Positions 31,845-40,632 of a stretch of DNA of 64,000 bases are shown here, one piece after another (the first letter of the stretch is position 1; every line of letters begins with the position of its first letter). Origin of the DNA: Bacteroidota bacterium (lineage in GTDB: Bacteria > Bacteroidota > Bacteroidia > Flavobacteriales > Weeksellaceae); NCBI GenBank assembly GCA_023422635.1, contig JAFAGO010000042.1, forward strand, positions 62,001 to 126,000, read 5' to 3'. The notes beneath the pieces are model-generated. The model worked only from the letters and a program-made list of their open reading frames with translations, searched no databases and was not told the origin of the DNA. Made by a program: the position numbers and the translations under genes.

Positions 31845-33086
31845 ATGAATATGAGAAAAATAATTGTTACAGCCGCAATTATGTCCGGCGCGATGCTTTA
31901 CGCGGGTGGTTTCCGGGTATCTTTGCAAGGCGTTAAACAGCTTGCGATGGCGCATACAAGTGCACATGCGGAAGATGCAAGCGCAGCGTTCTTCAATCCG
32001 GCATCAATGTCCTTTATCCCTGCGAAATTGAGTGTTGCTGTTGGCGGATTCGGAGCAATATCAAAGGTTACCTATCAAAATCCAACTACTTTAGAATCTT
32101 TTAAAACGGATAGCCCAATAGGTACACCGCTTTATGCAGCTATTACGTATAAAGTAGTGGATGATTTTTCTGTCGGTTTTAGTTTTTCAACACCTTTTGG
32201 AAGTACAATTCAGTGGCCAAGCGATTGGGCAGGGAAAGAGATGGTTCAAAGAATGAAACTTCAAGGGTTTTATTTCCAACCAATGGTTTCTGTAAAATTA
32301 GCCCCTTGGGTATCGGTTGGTGCAAGTTATATCCATGCGAAAGGAGTTGTTGATTGGGATAAAGCAATTACCCAATTTGATGGAAGTCTTAACATTAATG
32401 ATAAAAAAGCAACTGGAAACGGTTTCGGTTTAGGGTTTTATTTTCAAGCGAATGATAAACTGGATGTGAGTGTTGCTTATCGCTCGCCAGTAGATATGAA
32501 AGCAGAAAATGGTATTGCAACATTTAATGTTTCACCAAGTTTGTTTTCATTACTCGGTGTTGATGGAAATGGTCAGGATGGGTTTACTGCCACTTTGCCT
32601 TTGGTGGAAGAGTATACGGTCGGTTTTGCTTACAAAATTACTCCGAAATGGAAAGTTGCTGCAGATTTTAATTACACCGGATGGAGCGATTATCATCAGT
32701 TAACATTGGATTTTGCCAATGCACCTATTGGAAACCAAGCTGATCCCACTGTTTTGGTTACCCCGAAAAACTTTAAAAATACCAAAACCATTCGATTGGG
32801 AACTGAGTATAAATTCACCGATTTGTTAGCCGGTAGACTAGGATGGTATTACGATGAATCTCCTTATTCAGACGACAATTTTATTCCAGAAACCCCATCA
32901 TTCGATTCAAATGTGATTACCGCTGGTTTAGGATTTAATTTTGGAGCTATTGGTGTTGATATTGCAGCTGCGAAACCACTACCAAAAAGCAGAAACGTAG
33001 CCAATTCTTATTATGATTTTTACGGACAGGCCAAAGCGGAAGCATTGTATTTCGGACTTGGACTTCGATATAACCTTGTTAAATAG
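31845..33086 (+). CDS. OmpP1/FadL/TodX family outer-membrane transporter
   Basis: A 413-residue outer-membrane protein with a signal peptide (MNMRKIIVTAAIMSGAMLYA). The mature N-terminus GGFRVSLQGVKQLAMAHTSA then EDASAAFFNPASMSF is the FadL hatch signature with its conserved NPA motif. It is followed by a 14-strand barrel with repeated aromatic strand ends, closing FGLGLRYNLVK. FadL proteins move fatty acids and other hydrophobic compounds across the outer membrane. The SGNH-lipoprotein gene 9 bp downstream is probably cotranscribed, which suggests uptake of lipid hydrolysis products. Confidence 0.92.
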   Translation: MNMRKIIVTAAIMSGAMLYAGGFRVSLQGVKQLAMAHTSAHAEDASAAFFNPASMSFIPAKLSVAVGGFGAISKVTYQNPTTLESFKTDSPIGTPLYAAITYKVVDDFSVGFSFSTPFGSTIQWPSDWAGKEMVQRMKLQGFYFQPMVSVKLAPWVSVGASYIHAKGVVDWDKAITQFDGSLNINDKKATGNGFGLGFYFQANDKLDVSVAYRSPVDMKAENGIATFNVSPSLFSLLGVDGNGQDGFTATLPLVEEYTVGFAYKITPKWKVAADFNYTGWSDYHQLTLDFANAPIGNQADPTVLVTPKNFKNTKTIRLGTEYKFTDLLAGRLGWYYDESPYSDDNFIPETPSFDSNVITAGLGFNFGAIGVDIAAAKPLPKSRNVANSYYDFYGQAKAEALYFGLGLRYNLVK

Positions 33087-33095
33087 AATCCCATT

Positions 33096-34616
33096 ATGAA
33101 AAAAATAATTATATCTACACTTGCCCTTGCTTTGTTCTCGCTATCCTCTTGTGATACTGAATTCGAGCAGGATATTAGTGATATTGCAGTTACCAGCGGT
33201 GAAGCAGATTTTAGTAAATACGTAGCTTTGGGGAATTCCCTAACTTCTGGCTATCGTGATAACGCACTTTACAGTAGTGGTCAATTGGAATCTTACCCAT
33301 CCATGTTAGCACAACAAATGGCGCTCGCTGGTGGGGGAACTTTCACCCAACCTTTAATGCCGAATGATGTTGGTGGATTTAGCAATCTTGTTGGCTTTCC
33401 AGGTAAGTTAACCTTAAAAGTTGTTTCGGGAGCGCTTTCTCCTCAAGCATCAGAGGCAGGTGGAACTTTAGATAATATTTCAGGATCTGGCCCTTATCAG
33501 AATTTAGGAGTTCCAGGAGCAAAATCTTTTCATTTGGGTGCAGCTGGTTATGGAAATCCCGCGTATCTTTCTCTTGGAAAGGCGAATCCTTATTTTGTAC
33601 GCTTCGCATTGTCTGCGAATTCAAGTGTAATGGCTGATGCGCTGGCACAAAGCCCTACATTTTTTTCTTTGTGGATTGGAAACAATGATGTTCTTTCCTA
33701 TGCTACTTCTGGTGGTTTAGGAGTGGATCAAACAGGAAATCTTGATCCAACTACGTATGGTTCAAATGATATTACCGATCCTACCGTGGTGGCGAGTGTA
33801 ATCTCTCAATACGTAAATTTACTAACGGCTAATGGTGCAAAAGGGGTAATCGCGAACATTCCAGATGTTTCTACCATTCCTTTTTTTACGAGAATTCCTT
33901 ATAATACGATTGACCTAACATCTGCTAAAGCACAAGCGTTGAATTCAGGTTTATATCAACCACTAAAAAGTGCACTAACCTATTTAGGACAAGGGAATAG
34001 AATTAATTTGGTGAAGGAAGGGTATAATCCTGTACTTATTGTTGATAGAACGTTACCAAATGTTTCTGCACAACTTACCGCGGTTTTAACTGCTGCAGGT
34101 TTGCCGGCTACACAAGCAAGCTTTATTGGTTCTGCATTTGGACAGGCAAGACAGGCAAAAGAAGGTGAACTTATTCTTCTTACCGCTTCTAATGTTTTAG
34201 GTAAAGATGCAATTACTAACGAAGCTGCTACCGATACTTCTACCTTTATTTATGGGGTGAGTTTCCCAGTCGGTGATCAGTATTCTTTAACTTCTACCGA
34301 GTTAAATAATGTTTCAACAGCTGTTGCAGCGTATAATGCGTCCATTAAAGCAATTGCCACAAGTAAAGGTTTGGCTTTTGTTGATGCAAATGCTAAAATG
34401 CAAGAGTTGGCAACGGGATCAGGAATTCAATGGGATGGCGTTAAATACACCGCAACTTTTGTTACAGGAGGCAGTTTCTCGCTAGACGGAGTTCATCTTA
34501 CAGGAAGAGGGTACGGAATTGTTGCTAATGAATTTATTAAGGCAATCAATAAAACCTATAAATCCAATTTACCGTTGGTAAATCCTAATCAATATTCAGG
34601 AGTTACCTTTCCTTAA
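33096..34616 (+). CDS. SGNH/GDSL hydrolase lipoprotein
   Basis: A 506-residue lipoprotein with lipobox LFSLSSC (Cys19). It belongs to the SGNH hydrolases: block I is YVALGNSLTSGYRDNALY (GNSL in place of GDSL), block III SLWIGNNDVLSYA, and block V LDGVHLTGRGYGIVANEF with the catalytic Asp and His. It therefore looks like an active surface esterase or lipase. It directly follows the FadL-type porin gene, consistent with lipid breakdown and uptake of the products. A terminator follows 30 bp after the stop. Confidence 0.88.
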   Translation: MKKIIISTLALALFSLSSCDTEFEQDISDIAVTSGEADFSKYVALGNSLTSGYRDNALYSSGQLESYPSMLAQQMALAGGGTFTQPLMPNDVGGFSNLVGFPGKLTLKVVSGALSPQASEAGGTLDNISGSGPYQNLGVPGAKSFHLGAAGYGNPAYLSLGKANPYFVRFALSANSSVMADALAQSPTFFSLWIGNNDVLSYATSGGLGVDQTGNLDPTTYGSNDITDPTVVASVISQYVNLLTANGAKGVIANIPDVSTIPFFTRIPYNTIDLTSAKAQALNSGLYQPLKSALTYLGQGNRINLVKEGYNPVLIVDRTLPNVSAQLTAVLTAAGLPATQASFIGSAFGQARQAKEGELILLTASNVLGKDAITNEAATDTSTFIYGVSFPVGDQYSLTSTELNNVSTAVAAYNASIKAIATSKGLAFVDANAKMQELATGSGIQWDGVKYTATFVTGGSFSLDGVHLTGRGYGIVANEFIKAINKTYKSNLPLVNPNQYSGVTFP

Positions 34617-34646
34617 ATTGTATTTTTTACGAATGAAAATAATTTT

Positions 34647-34680
34647 AAAACCACTTGACTTTTCAGGTGGTTTTATTTTT
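34647..34680 (+). terminator. Terminator after SGNH lipoprotein gene
   Basis: AAAACCACTTGA / TCAGGTGGTTTT, a 12-bp stem with one G-U pair and a 4-nt loop, followed by ATTTTT. Confidence 0.85.
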
Positions 34681-34681
34681 T

Positions 34682-34689
34682 TAAATTTG
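34682..34689 (+). promoter_or_regulatory. -7 element of prs
   Basis: TAAATTTG, 23 bp before the prs ATG, directly after the terminator of the previous operon. Confidence 0.65.
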
Positions 34690-34712
34690 CGGCAATCTAA
34701 AAAAAGTGAACA

Positions 34713-35651
34713 ATGGCTGATCAGGCTACCTATTTATTTTCTACAAGAACCAGTAAAGTATTGGCAGAAAACATTGCAAGATACTATGGTGAAGAGTTGG
34801 GTAAAATTAATTTTCAGATTTTTAGCGATGGCGAATTCGAGCCAGTTCTCGATCAATCGGTTCGTGGTGGGCGTGTATTTCTTATAGGATCTACCTTTCC
34901 ACCGGCCGATATTCTGCTAGAGCTTCTTCTGATGATTGATGCGGCGAAACGCGCATCTGCGAAAAATATTACCGTTGTTATCCCTTATTACGGATTAGCA
35001 AGACAGGACAGAAAGGACAAGCCGAGAGCGCCAATCGGTGCAAAGTTGGTGGCCAATCTTTTAACAGCGGCGGGTGCAACAAGAATTATGACAATGGATT
35101 TGCACGCAGATCAAATTCAAGGTTTTTTTGAAATTCCTGTTGATCATTTGTATGCGTCTACCATTTTTGTAGATTACATTCGTTCTTTAAAGCTGGATAA
35201 TCTTACCATTGCATCACCAGATATGGGAGGTGCAAAAAGAGCAAAAAATTATGCTGGCTACTTAGGTGCAGATGTCGTAATTGCCTATAAAGAAAGAAAA
35301 AAAGCAAATGTAGTGGAAGAAATGTTTCTAATTGGTGATGTTACCGATAGAAATGTAATCCTAATTGATGATATGATCGATACTGCTGGAACACTTTGTA
35401 AAGCTGCAGAAATCCTGATGCAAAACGGTGCAAGAAGCGTACGTGCTATGGCTTCTCATGGAGTACTTTCTGGAAACGCTTATGAAAATATCGAAAAATC
35501 GCAGCTTTTAGAAGTAATTGTTACGGATACCATTCCAGTGAAAACAGAACTTTCTACCAAAATAAAAGTGCTTTCATGCGCTCCTTTATTTGCAGATGTT
35601 ATGAAAAGTGTACACGAACATAAATCCATTAGCAACAAATTTATTATTTAA
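34713..35651 (+). CDS. prs: Ribose-phosphate pyrophosphokinase
   Basis: A 312-residue cytosolic enzyme making PRPP from ribose 5-phosphate and ATP for nucleotide, His and Trp synthesis. Visible motifs: FSDGEFEPVLDQSVRGGRVF, the ATP and metal site YYGLARQDRKDKPRAPIGAK, TMDLHADQIQGFFEIPVDHL, and the PRPP-binding loop VILIDDMIDTAGTLCKAAEI. Length matches class I enzymes. rplY follows 46 bp downstream with its own promoter. Confidence 0.97.
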   Translation: MADQATYLFSTRTSKVLAENIARYYGEELGKINFQIFSDGEFEPVLDQSVRGGRVFLIGSTFPPADILLELLLMIDAAKRASAKNITVVIPYYGLARQDRKDKPRAPIGAKLVANLLTAAGATRIMTMDLHADQIQGFFEIPVDHLYASTIFVDYIRSLKLDNLTIASPDMGGAKRAKNYAGYLGADVVIAYKERKKANVVEEMFLIGDVTDRNVILIDDMIDTAGTLCKAAEILMQNGARSVRAMASHGVLSGNAYENIEKSQLLEVIVTDTIPVKTELSTKIKVLSCAPLFADVMKSVHEHKSISNKFII

Positions 35652-35664
35652 TAAATAATTTCAT

Positions 35665-35672
35665 ATCTTTGC
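35665..35672 (+). promoter_or_regulatory. -7 element of rplY
   Basis: TATCTTTG followed by CAAACC, 25 bp before the rplY ATG; a near-perfect Bacteroidota promoter. Confidence 0.75.
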
Positions 35673-35697
35673 AAACCAAAAATTTAAACATTTTATA

Positions 35698-36330
35698 ATG
35701 AAATCAATTACAATTCAAGGTACAAAAAGAGAAAACGTGGGCAAAAAGTCTACTAAAGCTTTGCGTGATGCTGAATTAGTTCCTTGTGTTGTGTACGGAG
35801 GTAAGGAAACTTTGAACTTTTCTACAGAAGAAAAGTCTTTCAAAAACCTAGTATATACTCCTGAAGCACACACAGTAGCTATTGAAGTGGACGGACAAAC
35901 CATTCCTGCTGTACTTCAGGACATCCAATTTCACCCAATTACAGATAAAATCTTGCATGCAGATTTTTATCAACTTTCTGATGACAAACCAGTAATTATG
36001 GAAGTTCCTGTGAGAATTACAGGGCGTTCAAGAGGGGTTGTTGCCGGAGGTGTTCTTCGTCAATCTTTCAGAAAACTTAAAGTTAAAGCAGTTCCTGCAA
36101 ATCTTCCAGATGAAGTTGTAGTAGATGTTACTCCATTGAGAATTGGAAACAAACTTTATGTTGGCGATATCAAATCTGATCTTTATTCTTTCGTTCATCC
36201 AGATAACGCTGTAATCGTTGCAGTTAAGATGTCTAGAAATGCAATGAAAGGAGGCGCTGCTGCAGACGATGATGATGAGGAAACAACTGAAGGTGAAGCA
36301 CCAGCTGCAGAAGCAACAAGTGCAGAATAA
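35698..36330 (+). CDS. rplY: 50S ribosomal protein L25/general stress protein Ctc
   Basis: A 210-residue protein of the long L25/TL5/CTC type. The N-terminal 5S rRNA-binding domain (MKSITIQGTKRENVGKKSTK) is followed by the TL5 C-terminal domain (VPVRITGRSRGVVAGGVLRQ and beyond). An acidic low-complexity tail rich in Ala, Asp and Glu ends it, as is common in Bacteroidota. The prs-rplY neighbourhood is widely conserved. A good terminator follows. Confidence 0.96.
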   Translation: MKSITIQGTKRENVGKKSTKALRDAELVPCVVYGGKETLNFSTEEKSFKNLVYTPEAHTVAIEVDGQTIPAVLQDIQFHPITDKILHADFYQLSDDKPVIMEVPVRITGRSRGVVAGGVLRQSFRKLKVKAVPANLPDEVVVDVTPLRIGNKLYVGDIKSDLYSFVHPDNAVIVAVKMSRNAMKGGAAADDDDEETTEGEAPAAEATSAE

Positions 36331-36357
36331 GAACTGATCATTCAGTATACCGAATAT

Positions 36358-36386
36358 AAAAATCCTGTCGTATGACGGGATTTTTT
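36358..36386 (+). terminator. rplY terminator
   Basis: AAATCCTGTC / GACGGGATTT stem with a short loop followed by TTTT. Confidence 0.85.
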
Positions 36387-36606
36387 AGTTTATAAAACGG
36401 TGTAATTTAGCGTTTTCAAAATCATTTTTTCGGTAAAATTTTATGTAGAATTCACCTTTTATTTATTATAGAAATAAGGTTAAATACAAAAAGGTATTGA
36501 TTTTTACTTTGATGCTTTTTATCAATATTATCGAATATTTGATGATAGGAAAGTCAAAAATTTATAGCCCGATAAGTTCGTATTTCAATAAAAATGGTGA
36601 TTTATT

Positions 36607-37344
36607 ATGCGGAAAGCTTTATCTTTATTTAAAATTAATACGTTTTTTTTGATTCTAATTGTATTTTCCAGATTTTTAAGGAAACTTGAACCCTATATTT
36701 TATTAGTATTGAATATCAGAATATGTAAATTTTTACTCGTTTTTATTTCTTTATTTTCTTTTTGTATTGTACCCGCTCAACAAAATGAGGAGTTCAAAGA
36801 AGTGAAGGAATATTACGATTATAAACGAGCTTTACTTACGGACGCGTTTTCGAAGGAAGCCAATAAGATTAATGATTGGCAAAAAATCCATCAAATGCAA
36901 GCGGACTATCGAGAGTTTATGGTGAAGCTGGATAGCATACAGAATGTTGCAATGCTTGCGGCGTTGATCAGAGTTAAAAACCGCGAAGATTTGGCTTTTA
37001 TTCAAAGAAAAAAAACACCAAGCAAAGATTCTATTTCTCCAAATTTGAAGGAAGTCCCTGCGGAATATCCTGGTGGAATTGATTTGTTAAGAAAGCAAAT
37101 TGCTTCGATGTTTTATTTCGATGCTGTTCATTTGAATGCTTCCAAAATGTCCACCAATATTTATTTTATTGTGGAGAAAGATGGGCGCATTTCGAGTGTT
37201 CGTACGGATGGAGAAAATTCGGTGTTCAATCGGCAGGCAGAAATTGCAGTTTATTTGCTTCCTGATTTCTTTAGTCCCGCAACAATCAATGGTCAAAACG
37301 TTCGATATCGATTTCGTATTCCGTTAACCATGAACTTCGAATAG
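36607..37344 (+). CDS. TonB C-terminal-like exported protein
   Basis: A protein of up to 245 residues. The real export signal seems to be CKFLLVFISLFSFCIVPAQQ near residues 40-59, so translation may begin downstream of the ATG at 36607, for instance at the TTG at 36709; no better ATG exists. After a helical part (residues 60-140) comes a domain with PAEYPGGIDLLRKQIASMFY and NIYFIVEKDGRISSVRTDGE, ending RYRFRIPLTMNFE, resembling the TonB C-terminal fold common in Bacteroidota periplasmic proteins. Role unknown. Confidence 0.7.
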   Translation: MRKALSLFKINTFFLILIVFSRFLRKLEPYILLVLNIRICKFLLVFISLFSFCIVPAQQNEEFKEVKEYYDYKRALLTDAFSKEANKINDWQKIHQMQADYREFMVKLDSIQNVAMLAALIRVKNREDLAFIQRKKTPSKDSISPNLKEVPAEYPGGIDLLRKQIASMFYFDAVHLNASKMSTNIYFIVEKDGRISSVRTDGENSVFNRQAEIAVYLLPDFFSPATINGQNVRYRFRIPLTMNFE

Positions 37345-37417
37345 AACTGATCTCACGAATTAATCTGTTGGGATTATTTTAACTTAAAAATTCGGATTTA
37401 AAACTATTTTAAATCTT

Positions 37418-37425
37418 TAGTTTTG
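37418..37425 (+). promoter_or_regulatory. -7 element of tadA
   Basis: TAGTTTTG, 19 bp before the ATG at 37445. Confidence 0.55.
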
Positions 37426-37444
37426 GAAAAATTTGTTATCCCAT

Positions 37445-37876
37445 ATGTTTACTGACGAATATTTTATGAAAATGGCGCTGCAAGAAGCGCAAAATGCCTA
37501 TGAGGAAAATGAAATTCCAGTAGGATGCGTGATTGTTTTGGATAATCGAATTATCGCGCGAGCTCACAATTTAACTGAGCGACTAACGGATGTTACAGCA
37601 CATGCGGAAATGCAAGCCATCACTGCTGCTGCCAATTTCTTGGGCGGTAAGTATCTTCAAAAATGCTCCATGTATGTTAGTCTTGAACCTTGCGTGATGT
37701 GTGCGGGAGCGTTAAGTTGGTCACAAATTTCGAGGGTGGTAATTGGTGCACGAGATGAAAGAAGAGGCTTTATGAATAAAGGACTTTCACTTCATCCTAA
37801 AACTGAAGTGATTTCTGGAATTTTAGAAAATGATTGCGCTGCTTTAATGTTAGCATTTTTTCAGGATAAAAGATAA
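37445..37876 (+). CDS. tadA: tRNA-specific adenosine deaminase
   Basis: A 143-residue zinc-dependent deaminase of the TadA family, which makes inosine at the wobble position of tRNA-Arg(ACG). The zinc site is complete: TAHAEMQAI (His and catalytic Glu) and EPCVMCAGALSWSQI (two Cys). The extension after it, RDERRGFMNKGLSLHPKTEV, fits TadA rather than guanine or cytosine deaminases. I start at MFTDEYFMK (37445), downstream of a clear promoter, instead of the upstream TTG. Confidence 0.92.
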   Translation: MFTDEYFMKMALQEAQNAYEENEIPVGCVIVLDNRIIARAHNLTERLTDVTAHAEMQAITAAANFLGGKYLQKCSMYVSLEPCVMCAGALSWSQISRVVIGARDERRGFMNKGLSLHPKTEVISGILENDCAALMLAFFQDKR

Positions 37877-37906
37877 ATCCCCTATTTTTTCGAGAAATAG
37901 AGGATT
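37876..37906. terminator. Bidirectional terminator between tadA and coaX
   Basis: AATCCCCTATTT / AAATAGAGGATT, 12-bp arms with one mismatch around a 7-nt loop; it overlaps the tadA stop codon. Confidence 0.8.
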
Positions 37907-37925
37907 TATATTATGTACTATTTTT

Positions 37926-38684
37926 TTATAAATCTTTGCCTAGATAGTACAGTCCTTTCAAGGTGTGTAGCCGGTCGCCAATGTGTATTTTATTCGTTAA
38001 AGGTTTGTATACGTGAGAAACACCTCCGGTTGCAATCACCAAACAATCGTCGTGAACTTCATCATTTATACGATCAATAAAACCTTCTACCATTCCCAAG
38101 TAGCCATAAACCATTCCGCTCTGCATACACGAAATAGTGTCCAGTCCTAAAACAGATTTGGGTTGTACCAATTCAATTTCAGGGAGTTGTGCAGTGTCGT
38201 GGATTAAACTATTTAGTGCGGTAATAATTCCTGGGGCAATGATTACTCCCAACGTTTCTCCGTGTTCATCAATGCAACTTGCAGTAAGTGCTGTACCGAA
38301 ATCGAGGATGATTTTCTTTTTTGTTGGATATAAATGATGCGCTGCCACAAGATTCGCGTAGATGTCTGTACCCATTTGTTTCGATTTTGGCTCAACGATA
38401 GATGGGGTATTTCGGTCGACAATTACGGGATTCATTTTGTGGATTCTTTTAATTGCACTTCGTACCACTTTCGTAAGTTGTGGAACTACAGAACCAATAA
38501 TTACTTTTTCAATTTTTGAAGGATCAACTTTATAGGTTTGATACAACATCAAAAACTGCATATAAAGTTCATCCGTTGTTTTGTAAGGTTTTGTATTCAG
38601 TACCCACGATAGGTCGCAATTATCATCATTAAAAAGGCCGAATCGGATATTGGTATTTCCGATATTAATCACAATTGAATTCAT
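37926..38684 (-). CDS. coaX: Type III pantothenate kinase
   Basis: A 252-residue ASKHA-fold kinase for the first step of coenzyme A synthesis. The N-terminal phosphate loop MNSIVINIGNTNIRFGLFND, the ADP and metal site KKIILDFGTALTASCIDEHG and IIAPGIITALNSLIHDTAQL are as expected, as is the ATGGVSHVYKPL segment. Such enzymes need a monovalent cation and resist pantothenamides. It lies 12 bp after the M1 peptidase gene and is probably cotranscribed with it. Confidence 0.93.
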   Translation of the reverse strand: MNSIVINIGNTNIRFGLFNDDNCDLSWVLNTKPYKTTDELYMQFLMLYQTYKVDPSKIEKVIIGSVVPQLTKVVRSAIKRIHKMNPVIVDRNTPSIVEPKSKQMGTDIYANLVAAHHLYPTKKKIILDFGTALTASCIDEHGETLGVIIAPGIITALNSLIHDTAQLPEIELVQPKSVLGLDTISCMQSGMVYGYLGMVEGFIDRINDEVHDDCLVIATGGVSHVYKPLTNKIHIGDRLHTLKGLYYLGKDL

Positions 38685-38696
38685 CTTTTCAACACA

Positions 38697-40544
38697 TTAT
38701 TTTACTTCAACAAAATTATCGTTCGGGTTTACATCTGCTAATCTTTGAGAGAAATCGATCCCCAAAGCACTAATCTGCGATTTGTTGTACGGGATGGTAA
38801 ATGTATATTCTTTTTGTGTCCACGGCCAATAATTGAGGGTAGTGAAATTCCCATAAATATCTTTTTGTTTCCACGTGTGTGTCATATTAAGTGGAATTTG
38901 ATAATTAATAACCTCTTTATTTTTAGTTAAAATAGAAAAATCAATAGGCATTGGAATTCCTCCTTTATTCTCTAAAGTTATCGTTGTTGAATCGGTTCCA
39001 TACTCAATGTGTTTAATTGCGTAATCAATTGTTTCTGTGGTATTAATCCAATAATGTTGAAACCATTTTAAATCCATTCCCGAAACTTTTTGTGCGATAT
39101 GGAGAAAATCGCGATCTGTTGGATGTTTCATTTTCCATTGTGAAACATATTCTTTTAAGGTTGCAGAAAGGTTTTGTTCGCCCATTATATAGCCCAACTG
39201 AACTAAATATAATTCGCCCTTTACATAACTTGAAAATGAATATGCTGTTCCATTATTGTGGTGATCTCCTAACCAGGATGCTGGTTCTTCTAATCCGCTT
39301 TTAGTAAAACGTACATAACTGCTAATGGTATTGGCAAAAGGATTAGGAACGGGGTTTGTTGGTGGAAAAAGCTGATGCATAACCACATCTTCCGCATAAC
39401 TTGTAAAACCTTCATCCAGCCAAGGTTTTGTACTTTCATTTGTAGCGAGCATTTGTTGAAACCATGAGTGACCACCTTCATGAACCATTAAACCTACTAA
39501 ACCTTGCAGACTAGAAGCATTTCCTAGAATCATGGTGCACATTCCGTATTCCATTCCTCCATCTCCCCCTTGTATAAAAGAGTAGGTTGGATAAACATAG
39601 TTGCCAAAAGTGGCATTCATCAGTTGAAAAAACTTGGTGATATAGGGTCTGCTTTCCGACCAAAATATTGTTTTTTCAGAGTTTTGATACACCAAATATA
39701 CGGTAGGCCCATCTAAAATCGGGAAGGATTGAACGGTGTAATCGCGATCTGCTGCCCAAGCAAAATCTAGAATATTTTTTGCGGTCCAATTCCAAGTGGC
39801 TTTATCTTCGTTATTGGTTTTAATGTTTGCAGAACTGTCGTACCCTTTAACCTCTTTAGGATTTTGAAGCACACCACCCGCACCAATTACATAGTCTTTA
39901 TTAATTTTAATGGTAACGTCGTAGTCGGAAAATGGTGAATGAAATTCCCTTCCAATATAATCGAATGTTGCCCATCCATCGTAGTCGTATTCTGCAATTT
40001 TCGGGTACCATTGCGTCATCGTCATGTCAATTCCCTCGTTATTATTCCTTCCGCTTCTTCGGATTTGCATAGGAATATTCGCATCCCATTCCATTGAAAT
40101 TTGTGTAGAAGAATTTGGAGAAAGTGGGCGATTAAGGTAAACTTTCATAATGGTTTCTTGAATTTCAAATTTCAAGTTTTTTCCATTTTGTTTAATCCAA
40201 TGGATGTTTTGTGCGCCTTCTTGATCGACAGGAATTGTGGAAAGTCTAGAAATTCCATTTTGTTGCAATCTTCCATCTCCATTTTTACCTTGTGCAGTTA
40301 CGCGTTGATCCATCATTGATCCTTGTTTAAATGCATTCCAATAAAGGTGAAAGTAAAGCACATTTAGTTGATCTGGTGAATTGTTGGTGTAAGTAATGGT
40401 TTGTTCACCATTGTAGGTGAAGTTTTCGGCATCCACGTCAATATCCATTTTATATTCGGCGTGTTGCTGATAATAACTTTGTTGCTGCGCATTGAATAAC
40501 ACGGTGATCAATACGAAAAATAGGCAAAATCTTCTATTCATCAT
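38697..40544 (-). CDS. M1 family metallopeptidase
   Basis: A 615-residue exported gluzincin aminopeptidase. The signal peptide covers residues 1-19. The zinc site is H355-E-G-G-H359 in VHEGGHSWFQQM, with the third ligand Glu378 exactly 18 residues later in LDEGFTSYAE. The exopeptidase motif GGMEYGMCTM lies upstream (331-340; GAMEN in classical M1 enzymes). The C-terminal part is beta-rich. A near-consensus -7 element (TATCTTTC on the minus strand near 40567) may serve it. Role: digestion of peptides outside the cytoplasm. Confidence 0.92.
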   Translation of the reverse strand: MMNRRFCLFFVLITVLFNAQQQSYYQQHAEYKMDIDVDAENFTYNGEQTITYTNNSPDQLNVLYFHLYWNAFKQGSMMDQRVTAQGKNGDGRLQQNGISRLSTIPVDQEGAQNIHWIKQNGKNLKFEIQETIMKVYLNRPLSPNSSTQISMEWDANIPMQIRRSGRNNNEGIDMTMTQWYPKIAEYDYDGWATFDYIGREFHSPFSDYDVTIKINKDYVIGAGGVLQNPKEVKGYDSSANIKTNNEDKATWNWTAKNILDFAWAADRDYTVQSFPILDGPTVYLVYQNSEKTIFWSESRPYITKFFQLMNATFGNYVYPTYSFIQGGDGGMEYGMCTMILGNASSLQGLVGLMVHEGGHSWFQQMLATNESTKPWLDEGFTSYAEDVVMHQLFPPTNPVPNPFANTISSYVRFTKSGLEEPASWLGDHHNNGTAYSFSSYVKGELYLVQLGYIMGEQNLSATLKEYVSQWKMKHPTDRDFLHIAQKVSGMDLKWFQHYWINTTETIDYAIKHIEYGTDSTTITLENKGGIPMPIDFSILTKNKEVINYQIPLNMTHTWKQKDIYGNFTTLNYWPWTQKEYTFTIPYNKSQISALGIDFSQRLADVNPNDNFVEVK

Positions 40545-40593
40545 AGATTCAGTTTGGTTTTACGGTCGAAAGATAAGGAATTTTAAAAACACA

Positions 40594-40617
40594 AAACCCC
40601 GAAATATTTCAGGGTTT
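40594..40617 (-). terminator. Terminator of the DUF6909-type gene
   Basis: AAACCC-CGAAATATTTCA-GGGTTT: a 6-bp outer stem extended by GAAAT/ATTTC, followed on the minus strand by TTGTGTTTTT. Confidence 0.7.
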
Positions 40618-40632
40618 CTTTATTAATGGGTG

